A DNA stretch of 64,000 bases. It comes from Paratrimastix pyriformis (lineage: Eukaryota; Preaxostyla; Paratrimastigidae). Below, in pieces: positions 34,547 to 43,900 of the stretch. How positions within the stretch are numbered: position 1 is the first letter of the stretch; every line of letters begins with the position of its first letter. A program made the position numbers and the translations under genes. The DNA is taken from NCBI GenBank assembly GCA_027972325.1, contig JAPMOS010000019.1:372001-436000 (forward strand). The letters are read 5' to 3'. Below the pieces are notes generated by a model. That model was not told where the DNA came from, did not search any database, and was given only the letters and a program-made list of their open reading frames with translations.

Positions 34547-37410
34547 ATGAGTATTTGGGAAAAGCTAAAACAGTCCAACGGTCTTTCTTTTTCGGATGTG
34601 CTTGTCCTAACGCCTTCGTAGAGGCCGTTTCGGAAACTGAAACGACCCTTCTCATAGTGGGCAGTGAACAAGCGGGGAAAACTTCGCTTCTCCGGGCTTT
34701 GCTCGAAAAAGGTTTCCATTTCTTTTCTCCGCAATCGTATGTTCCATCATCCAATCCCCAGGCGTGTTCCCACCCCCCAACCAGTTGAAAAGCACTCTTG
34801 GACTTGACTACACGTTTGCGCGCAAGTCCGGAGCAACAGGGGACTTTGTTGTCTCGATTTATGAGCTTGGTTCGTGCTCTCTCGCTTTTTTGGGCTGTCT
34901 CCACGCGGTTTTTTTGATGTTTTTTTTTTTGGCAGGCGGGGGCGATAGCTATTTAACCCTCTCAGAGGTTCCCATTACTCCGGCAACGGTTGCCAATTGC
35001 GTTGTTTTTATTTTGGTCGATCTTTCCAGGGTCTGCCCACCTGCCCCCCATCCCCCATCACGCTCATCTCCCTCTCCCCGGCACCAGCCGCGCACCGTCA
35101 TGGACCAGGCCCGCCTCTGGCTGCACAACGTCACCGAGCGGGTGGCCGCTGCCACCGCGTCTGTGGCGGCCCTACTCGCATGCCCCTTCCCAGGAGCATC
35201 CCCGACACCGATCGCCATCGCCAGCCGACTTACCCGCCCTCCCCTCGCCGCCCCCTGCCCTTCCCGCTGGCCGGTGGTGGTGGTGGCGCAGGGGGCTGCA
35301 AAAGACCAACCAGGCGGCCGCCATCGGCATCGCCAAGCGGGCTGTCGAGCAGTCCAAGTCAGCCCCCCCGCCACACACCCGCCTCTTGCGCACCGCCATC
35401 GCCAGTGCCCTCACCCCCATCCCTGTCCTGCCCTGCCCTCGGGGGGTCTCAATTTGCCCAAATTGCCGCCCCCCTGCCGTCGGCTCACGGAGTCCCTCGG
35501 GTCGCGTCTTTGGCGTGGTCGATGGCTTTGCCCCTGACCTTGGCCTTGGCCTTGGCCTTGGGGGGTCGGGGGCGCAGGGGCGGGAGCCAGTGGTGCGGCA
35601 TCCCGCTGGTGCTGGTGGCCACCCACTACGACGCCTTCCGCCAGCACGACCCGTCCGCCACCCGCACCCCCTGCCCACACCCCCTGCCCGCCCGCCTGCC
35701 TGCCCGCCTGCCCGCCTTTGGAGGCCCTCCCGGACCGGCGATCCCTCGCCCCGATCCTCGCGCTGCCTGCGCCCCGGGTGCCTCGCCCCTGCAGCCGAGC
35801 CCCCGCTTCCCTGCCGCCTCACCCCTGCAGCCGAGCCCCCGCAGGCCCGCGGGCCGGCAGAATTCCCCGCTGTCGCTGTGGGGCGTGCCCTGCTGGTGGT
35901 GGCGGTGGGTGGTGCCGTGGGCAGGGCGCCTCGGACCGGAAGAGCGCCTGCATGATGGCTGATGATGCTCGTGGCGGCGGTGGTGTGTGGTGGTGGTGGT
36001 GGTGGTGTGGCGCTGGGCGGGGCGGCAGGTCGGACCGGCTGAGCGTCTGCATGGGGCTGCGGCTGCTGGCCCACCTGCACCACGCGACCTGGCCACGGCC
36101 AAGGTCCCGCCCCGCCCTCCCCTCCTCCTCCCCTCCCCCCCTCCCTGCCTCCCGTCGTGACATCCGGCCCCGCTCATATGTCCCCCCGGTATGTGTGGCT
36201 GCAGGCGCTGGGCTGGATGCGGACGCTGGTCCTGCAGGCGCCCCTGCGGCACCCGCTGGCCCCCGTCCTCGACCCGGCCGCCCCGCTCCACGTCCCCGCA
36301 GGTCCCCAGCCCACACGCATGCCCGCACGCCCGCAAGCCCGCAAGCCCGCAAGCCCGCAAGCCCACAAGCCCACAGGCACCACGTCCACGTCCAGGCGGT
36401 CGGGGCACCGGGGCACAGGGGCACAGGGGCAGGGGCTCGGGTCAGGGACGCCATGCCGCCCACACGCAGCGCCACTCGCCCACCCTTCCCCTTCCCTTCC
36501 CCTCCCATGGGGGGCGTCTGGTGTGTTGCTGTGGCGGCCTGCCGGGGGCTGTGTGCAGGCGCTGACAGCATGCCCGCTCTGGAGCCCCCCGGGCAGGCGG
36601 GCCGGGGCAGCAGCCCGGACGCGCTCTTCCAGTACTGGCGCGACCAGGTCCAGGCGGCCTTCCCGGGCGCCGACCCCGCCTGGCCATCGCCCCCCATCGA
36701 CGACGGTCCGCCCCGCGCCCCCACCAGCCCCGCACCACCAGCCCCGCACCCCACGCGCCCCCACGCACCCACGCCCCCCGCCCACATGAGAATGAGACTC
36801 CCGTGGCCAACCAACCCATTCGCTCTCACTCTGTGGGCGGGCGGCTGCTGGTGCTGCTGCTGGTGCTGCTGCTGGTGCTGCTGCTGGTGCTGGTGGTGCT
36901 GGTGGTGGTGTATCGGGGCGGGCAGGGAGCTTCCAGGCGCAGCTGGGCCGGTTCGGGGAGCCCCTCATCGACTCGCGCCTGGCAGACCTCCAGTCCGCAC
37001 CCCCCCACCCCCGCAATGCCCTCCCCCCGCACAATGCCCCTATCATGGCAGACCATCTCACATCACATGACGATCGACTGGCCGACCTCCGGCCCGCCCT
37101 GCCCATCGGACCCCCATCACATCCCCCGACGACATGCCTCTGCCCCCGTCTGCCCGTGCCCCGTCTGCGGGCGCCTGTGTGACCGCCCTGCCGCTGCCTG
37201 CCCCCGCTCCTCAGGTGCGCCCTCACGCAGCCCCCCGTCCCCCATCCCCCATCCCCCATCCCCCATCCCCCTCTGGGGGTGCGCGTCCCCAGGATCGAGT
37301 GCCCCATCCCCTCGCACAGCCCCATGGCGGGCGCCGTGGGCCCTGCGGGCTCGCCCTCGCCCTCGCCCTCGCCCGCCTCGGGCCGCGCCCCCAGCCGGCG
37401 GCGGCCCTGA
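34547..37410 (+). CDS. DYNC2LI1: Cytoplasmic dynein-2 light intermediate chain (DYNC2LI1/D1bLIC-like)
   Basis: Twelve exons: 34547-34580, 34622-34711, 34762-34869, 34936-35030, 35088-35158, 35292-35351, 35578-35652, 36029-36103, 36205-36301, 36559-36705, 36926-36992, 37293-37410; about 345 aa, close to animal D2LIC (about 350). Start MSIWEKLKQSNE, P-loop VGSEQAGKT, then KSTLGLDYTFARKSG, CVVFILVDLSRPRTVMDQAR, IPLVLVATHYDAF and VCMGLRLLAHLHHATW match the GTPase-like LIC fold. D2LIC belongs to the retrograde intraflagellar transport motor, so the cell builds a flagellum. The join between exons 8 and 9 (36103/36205) is off by two bases in my model, so one boundary there is wrong or the locus has a small indel. 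Exons 1-4 are AT-richer than later ones. Immediately upstream is the SHIPPO-repeat flagellar-type gene. Confidence 0.85.
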
Positions 37411-37689
37411 CCCAGCTGCCCCCCGGGGGCCCCTTCCGCCAGGCGGTGCCCCTCATCCCCACGGCCCCCACGCCCGCCCCGGGGGGCCCAACCCCCTCGC
37501 CGGCCGCCACCCCCGCCCCGACGCCCTCGGGTGCCCCCGGTGCCGCCAGGGGGGCGGCGCGCGGGGGGGCCGGCCAGGGCCTCCTCCCCACCAGCAGGCC
37601 CGGCCCGGCCCCGCAGCCGGGTGGGCAGCCCAGGAGCCGCCCCGCAGCCTCGGGGACCCCGGCTGGCGCCAGGTCAGTGGCTCCAACCC

Positions 37690-37700
37690 GGGGCAGGCTC

Positions 37701-37731
<31 letters not shown>

Positions 37732-38183
37732 ATGTCCCTGATCCCTTCGTTGGTCGGAGGGAGGGTGGTGGTGGTGGGGTGGTGGGTGGGTGGTGGTCAC
37801 CACACCGCATCATCACGGCCCGGGCCTGATCTCCTTCCACTCCGATCCCGCCCCGGCTCCCATCGCCCTCTGCCACCACCAGCGGCGGGGCACCCCGGCG
37901 CGCGACGCCGCCGCCCTTCGATGGCGCGGCCCGCCTGACGCCCAGCCAGCAGCCCCAACCCCAGGCCCAACTCCAGCCCCAGGCCCAGGCCCCATCGGCG
38001 GGGCGGGCAAGCCCAGCCAGCTGCAGCCGTCCCTGCGGTCCTGCAGGGCTCCCTGCAGCCTTCCCTGGTCCGCGCCCCCGCCCTCCCCTCTGCTTCCCGC
38101 ACTCCCCTCTGGCCCCCGCACTCCCCCCCGCACTCCCCGTACCCCTCTGGTCCCCGTCGGATCTCGGCCCTCGCACGCGCTCA

Positions 38184-38214
<31 letters not shown>

Positions 38215-38216
38215 AC
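37690..38216. repeat. Two long C runs
   Basis: C tracts of about 30 bases at 37705-37732 and 38187-38213, both in likely introns upstream of the Q-rich exon. Such tracts are prone to length error. Confidence 0.85.
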
Positions 38217-38250
38217 GGATGTCTCTGCTGCCGGTTGGGATTTCTCCCAG

Positions 38251-38610
38251 GCGCCCACCCGGCCCCCCCGATCGGCGGCCCTGGGGGCCACCATGCCGCC
38301 CATGGCGGGCCAGCAGCAGCCCCAGCAACAGCAGCAGCAGCAGCAGGGGGTGCTCTTCAACCCGGGGGACATCCTCTCGGCCTCCTCGGGCCCCGCCGCC
38401 CCGCCATCGTCCTCTTTCGCAGCGACTGCCCCACCGCCCCGGGGCTCCGCGGGCTTGGGCCGCCCCAGGCCCGCCGCCCCGGCCCCGGCCGCCCCAGCAC
38501 GGGCCGAGGAGGACGACTACGACTTTGGCACGGGGGGGGCCGGCTCGGGCGGCGGGGGAAGGGGGGCCAGCGGCGGTGGCGGGTTGATGTTCACCTTTGG
38601 GGGGAGGTGA
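38251..38610 (+). CDS. 3'-terminal exon of a Q/G-rich disordered protein, 5' part unresolved
   Basis: After an acceptor at 38249-38250 a frame of 119 codons runs to TGA at 38608-38610. It contains MAGQQQPQQQQQQQQGVLF, GDILSASSG, an acidic patch EEDDYDFGTGG and ends GGGGLMFTFGGR. Open, Pro/Ala-rich frames at about 37415-37680 and 37883-38030 (QQPQPQAQLQPQAQ) look like upstream exons, but their phases do not join cleanly. It may be a separate gene or a longer form of the preceding dynein gene; the dynein frame closes at 37408-37410, so I keep it apart. Confidence 0.45.
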   Translation, partial: APTRPPRSAALGATMPPMAGQQQPQQQQQQQQGVLFNPGDILSASSGPAAPPSSSFAATAPPPRGSAGLGRPRPAAPAPAAPARAEEDDYDFGTGGAGSGGGGRGASGGGGLMFTFGGR

Positions 38611-38873
38611 CCGCCGGCGTCAGCCATCCTCAAGAACACAACGAAAAACCCGGTTTTCTTCGGCTTCGGAACCCAATCCATCGATTCTGGTCGTCGCGCG
38701 TTGTTTCTCTGTTTCTGTTCTTCCTGTTTGTTTTTCCCCTATACATTTCCCGTGGGCGTGCGTGCGATTCCACCCGTTCGTTTTTCTCGTGTCCGAACAG
38801 ATTCGGCCCCTCTGCACGCAGATCTGTCGTCACCACCCCGCGCTCGGTGCTCAAATCTGGATTTGGTCCCCCA

Positions 38874-39742
38874 ATGATACAACCGCAACCGCAACCGGTG
38901 CAACCGGTCATCTTTGTGGGCCACGGATCGCCCGACACCTTGCTCAGTTCCACGGTCACGCCGGCCGCCTGGAGGCGCATCGGCGAACAGTTTCACCCAA
39001 ACAAGATCCTGTGCATATCGGCACATTGGGAGAGTGAAACGCCAACAGTGAGCACAGTGGCAAAGCCCGACCTGATCTACGATTTTTCTGGGTTTCCAAA
39101 AGCTCTTTATCAAATGAAGTACCCTGTGGCCGGCGATCCCTCCCTGGGACATCGGGTCCGCGAGGTCCTGCGCCAGGCCGACATCCCCTGCAGGGAATCG
39201 GCCACGAGAGGCATCGATCACGGGGCGTGGTGCGTACTCAAAGCCATGTACCCCGAGGCCGACATCCCCGTGGTGCAGCTCTCCCTCCAGCCCAGTCGGG
39301 GCCCCGAGTGGCACTTGCGCCTGGGCCGGGCCCTGGGCCCGCTCCGGCGGGAGGGCGTGCTGATTCTGTGCTCGGGCGCCATCACGCACAACTTCGACTG
39401 GGTCCTCTTCGACCAGCCCCACGGGGCCCCCCTGCCCCAGGCTACCGCCTTCGCCGACTGGGTCGCGGACCGCGTGGCCCACGCCGACCATGGGGCCTTG
39501 GTCGACTATCGGCGGCTGGCCCCCCGAGGGGCCGAGGCCCACCCAACCGAAGGTTCGCCACCACATCCCCGCCAAGGAACGTCAACATCACCTTTCCCTG
39601 CCATTCCCCCATCGCCACAGAGCACTTCCTGCCCCTCTTCGTGGCCCTGGGCGCCTCCGGGGACGAGATACCACGGCGAGTGGCCCCGGAGACACTATAC
39701 GGGGGGCTATGCATGGACTGCTATGTCATCGGCGGGGCCTGA
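38874..39742 (+). CDS. Extradiol ring-cleavage dioxygenase, LigB/4,5-DOPA dioxygenase (DODA, YgiD-like) family
   Basis: Two exons, 38874-39552 and 39621-39742, give 266 aa, the usual length for DODA/YgiD proteins. The metal and substrate residues of the class III (LigB) family are visible: FVGHGSPDTLL near the start, ISAHWES, ATRGIDHGAWCVL, SGAITHNFDW, and EAHPTEEHFLPLFVALGA, which is only complete after splicing across the intron. The family uses non-haem Fe(II) or Zn to open catecholic rings, DOPA in plants and bacteria; the natural substrate here is unknown. Start ATG 38874 is the first in frame and gives the family-like N-terminus. The gene is a single-intron, bacterial-type enzyme in a multi-intron neighbourhood, so lateral acquisition is possible but not shown. 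Confidence 0.92.
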
Positions 39743-39938
39743 CGAGATAGATTTATATATAAAGAATCGGCTCGAGGAAAAAGGGTGTCTCTGAAAGAGC
39801 TTCAACTGAAGTTGAATTGGTTCGGTCCGATGCGGAAACATAGGCCCCCCCAAGTGAAAATGCGCCCGAGTTTGACGAGACGAAGAAAGAGAAAATCGAA
39901 CGCGCGCCCGTATTCAAGGTCCAAGGGTGGGAAGGGGT

Positions 39939-40452
39939 TTAAGCATCAGCCTCCTCCTCCTTCTTGAAGACGTAGGTCAGGCCGCACTTGCCGCAGTAGT
40001 AGCGGTCCTTGTGGGTGGCCATGAAAACGCCGGCACCGCACTCCTCATGAGGGCACTCACGGCGGAGACGGGTAACCTTGCCGTCCTCGTTGACCTTGTA
40101 GAACTTCAGAACGGCGAGAGGAACGTTCTTCTTCTTGTGGTGGTTCTTCTTGGGCTTAGTGTAGGTCTTCTTCTTGTGCTTCTTCCCACCACCATCGAGA
40201 CGAATGTCGGGGGTGAAGACGTACTCGGGGAGCGCGCCTGCATGAAAAAGTGACCAAAAGGAGAAGAGGGAACACACGAGGTGAGCGAGTGCGTTGGATA
40301 ATGATCGGAGTCACATCAAAGTCTTGAACTCACCCCGCGGATAAAGGTCCTTGAAATCTCCGAAAATTGTGCATGAAAATAGGCACGGAACCCACAGCGA
40401 GCAGGACAAAGAGAGGTACCCTCGAAAGGGACATGAACGGACCGATTTGCAT
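39939..40452 (-). CDS. RPS27A: Small ribosomal subunit protein eS31 (RPS27A C-terminal domain)
   Basis: Exons complement(39939-40237, 40443-40452), 102 aa. The basic stretch [13 protein letters not shown] and the zinc ribbon CPHEECGAG...[12 protein letters not shown] are the eS31 signature; CxxxxC...CxxC binds zinc in the 40S head. In most eukaryotes eS31 is translated as a ubiquitin fusion. Here the 10-base first exon (ATG CAA ATC G) and the start of exon 2 give [20 protein letters not shown], i.e. only the first three and roughly the last residues look ubiquitin-like. No ubiquitin-coding exon is visible in the intron 40238-40442, so the moiety seems reduced or replaced. The donor GTCCGT fits the local splice consensus. 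The first exon is inferred from phase and ATG only. Codon use avoids the extreme GC of its neighbours, as expected for a highly expressed gene. Confidence 0.9.
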
Positions 40453-40939
40453 CTTGTAAGCAGAATGCGGGAAAGGGCTCTAACCTCGCCGTGGGGCTAT
40501 ATACTGTGCTCACGCAAAAAGTGCACGCGTTTGGTTTCGTTGACGTGCCATTTGGCGTTTAAAGCGGGATCGACGAATTTTGATACTCAGAAAACACAAT
40601 TCAAAATAAAAGCATTCCACGCGCACACTTTGTGCGACTTGTGATTCCGGGATCGGTTTGCCGCTTTCGAGCCCTTCTCCATGCGGGGGCATCTTTACAC
40701 TGACTCCAAAACGAGCTCGGGTGGTGTGGTGGTGGTGGTGGAGAAACTGACATACAAGCCTTACTGATAATTACGTGATTGATCTCGCGAGTCCGACCAT
40801 CCGGCGGCCGCCCACGGTGTTCTCCTTTTTCTTCACAAACATGATCTTCCCATTGTGGTGAACTCCAGCGTTTGTCTCAAGTCCCAGCGGCGCTTCGGCC
40901 GTGTCGTGTGGCTCTTCTTTTTGTGGGCTGTCAGCGCGG
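40453..40939. other. Divergent intergenic region upstream of eS31 and the kinase gene
   Basis: About 490 bases, clearly AT-richer than the genes. ATATACTG at 40499-40506 lies about 50 bases upstream of the eS31 start on its template side. No coding or RNA gene is seen. Confidence 0.4.
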
Positions 40940-43900
40940 ATGCTTCTGAAGATCGTGGAATGGGACTCGCAAAAAGTGACCGTCGTTTCGCTGTCCACAA
41001 TCGAATCCTTTGAGACCCTACGCGACCGGCTGCGTGAAAAGCTCGGATTGATCTCTCTCGATGATTATTCACTGTACTTGCGCACGGTGGACAACAACTG
41101 TGGGGAAAAAATCGAGTGGAAAAGAACTCTGACCGATTGCGGGCTCCGGAATGGCGATTTTCTGATCCTCCGTCAGAACCCTGCCACCGCCTTCGCCTAC
41201 GGTCTGTGGGTCTTCGCCCCCCGCACTGCTTCTGCGAACATCACCGTTGCTTTGCGTGCTTCCACCCGGCCCAGTGGACGACCAGCCCGCGGTCAGGTCG
41301 GTGCCGGGGATCGGAGGGCCGCTCGCCAAGGCCGACGCCTGCATCGTCGCCTCCCCGGTGGTGGCGTCCCCCCCGGTCGCCGCGGCCCCCCCCTCCTCCT
41401 CCTCGGGCAGCTCGGCCGACCCGCCCCCGCGGTCGTCCCCTGGCATGGGTACGGGTACGGGTCCAGGAACGGGAACGGGAACGGGAACGGGAACGGGCAG
41501 GTCGACCTCGCCGGGGGACCAGCCGCCGCCCTCGGCCAGCCGGTACGTGGACATCCCCGACCCGGTCAGCCGGCGGCCCCGGAGCTGCCTGGGGGGCGGG
41601 GTCTTCGGGCGGGCCTACAAGATGCTGGACACGGTCACCAGCCGGGTGGTGGTGGTCAAGGAGATCCCCTGCCCGGGCCGGGCGGCCCTCGACCGGGCTG
41701 TCCGGGAGGCCCTCCGCCAGGCCAAGCTGCGTCACCCCTCGGTCCTCGCGTGCCACGACCTCTTCCACGGCCCCGAGACCGACGCCGGCGACCAGGTCCC
41801 CCCCCTCCCTTCCCTCTCCATACCCCTCTGCACCCCCCCCGGCCCCCCTGCCCGGCCCCCCTCCCCTGCCCCCTGCCCGGCCCTCACAGCACGAGGAGCG
41901 GCACCCGGGGTGGGTGGCAGTGGCGTTGGATGGGCGGGTGGGTGGTCATGGCGGTGGTCATGCACCCTTCCCTTCCCTTTCCTTCCCTTCCCTTCCCTTC
42001 CCTTCCCTTCCCTTCCCTTTCCCTTCCCTTCCCTTCCCTTTCCCTTCGCTCACCTGGCGGCGTGTGGGTGTGTGTGTGTGTGTGCCGTGGGGGGCAGGTT
42101 GTGTGCCTTGTGATGGACTGGTGCCGGGGGCAACCTGGACGCGGCCGTGGGGGGCCTCAGCCCCGCCGACCGGGAGCGGGCCGGCCAGGAGTTCCTCGAG
42201 GCCCTCGCATACCTCGCCCGCGAGCAGTACGTCCACAGGGACCTCAAGGCCCGCCCCCACAGCCACCCACCCACCACCCACCAGCATTCACATCACATCA
42301 TTCACCCGCGAGCAGTGGGAGACCCCCCGTTCACATCCACAGCATCCACAGCATCCACATCATTCACATCATTCACATCATTCACATCATTCACATCACT
42401 CACGTTGTTTCGATGACTGGGGGGGGGGGGGGGGGGCTCCACTTTGTGACATACGGTTGGTGTCCTCCCCTCCTCCCTCCTCCCCCCCGCCCTGCTGGCT
42501 GCCAAACACACCCACCCACTCACACTCACCCCACTCACACACACTCACCCCACTCACACTCACCCCACTCACACACACCCCACTCACACACACCCCACAC
42601 CCCCCTGCAGCCGGCCAACGTGCTGCTGCAGTGGGTGGGCGAGGGCCCCGAGCGGCGGGTGCATCTGCTTGTGGGCGACTTCGGGGAGGCCCAGGCCATG
42701 GAGGGCCGCACCCGGCTGCACACCCTGGCCGGGACGGACTTCTTCTGCCCGCCCGAGATGCTGCTGCCCCCCCAGGGGGGCGCCGGCCTGCCCGGGTACA
42801 CCCAGCGGGCCGACTGGTTCTCGGGGGGCCTCGTGCTGGCCTGCCTCTTCGGCGGGCTGACCTCGGCCGCCCTCAGCCGGGCCCTGGCGCCCCTGGCCCC
42901 CTGGCAGATGGCCCCCGCCGACCTGCACCGGGCCATCCGGGGCTGCCTCGAGGCCCCCGCCGTGCCCGGGGTGGTGCCCGCCCGGCCGGCCCTGGTGGAG
43001 GCCATCCTGGGGATGCTCAGCTTCGACCCGGCCGCCCGGCCCGGCCCCGAGGCTATCCTGACTCGCCTCTACGCCCCGCCGGCCCCGGCCGCCCTCTTGA
43101 CGCGGTCCCCCAGCGGCACCGGCGCCCCCGGCCAGCGCCCCGGGCCGCCCGCCCTGCCTGTGCTGGACCTGGCCGAGCTGATGAACATCACCGACATGAG
43201 CCGCCGGCCGCCCCGGCCCCGGACCCGCCTCGGCGACCAGCCCCCAGGCACCCCCGGCTCCACCCCCAGCGCCAGCACCAGCAGCGGGCGTGCGGCGTAC
43301 CTGATGACCATGCGGGCCACGGGCCGCCAGGTGGTGGCCAAGGAGATCGCATGCCGGGGCGAGGCCGCCGCGGCCGCCCTCGAGGCCCGGGCCGCCCGGG
43401 TGGTGGAGGCCCTGCGGGCGGGGCCCGGGGCGCCCCCCGGCTCGCTGCTGCTGCCCGTGGGCATCTGCCGGTGCTGCCGGGACGCCGAGGGGCGCCAGGT
43501 GGTCTGCCTGGCCACCGAGTTCTGCCCGCTGGGCAACATGGACGCCCTCGTGGGCGCCATGAAGCCCCCCGAGCGGCGCGCCGCGGCCCGGGGCCTGGTC
43601 GAGGCCCTCGCCTGGATGCAGGCTCGCAGGGTCGCCCACGGGGCCCTCAAGGTCCGCCCCCCGGAAAGCACCGCCCGTCCCAGCCGCCCATCTGGGGGGC
43701 GCGCCCCTCACCGCGCACCGCCACCCGCCCCGCCAGCCGGCCAACCTGGTCTTCCGGCCGGCCCCGGCACCCCTGGCGCCCCCCACGGCCCCGCCGGCGC
43801 CGGTGGTGCCCATGCTGGCCCTGTGCGACTTCGCCGACGCCCGCTGCTGCCCCGCCCCCGGGGCCGCCCCCACGGCCGAGGCTGCCCCCGGGGATGAGGC

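Noticed and set aside
35352-35577. Extra exon between D2LIC exons 6 and 7
   Set aside because: Exons 6 and 7 join in phase (AVEQ-GGSQWCGIPLVL) and the intervening frames lack LIC motifs.
36803-37741. 312-codon plus-strand frame over the 3' end of D2LIC
   Set aside because: It crosses spliced D2LIC exons in another frame and is low-complexity Cys/Pro/Arg sequence.
40443-40452. Hydrophobic 40-residue frame read through from the eS31 start codon
   Set aside because: Splicing at GTCCGT joins the ATG in phase to the eS31 exon, a better explanation.
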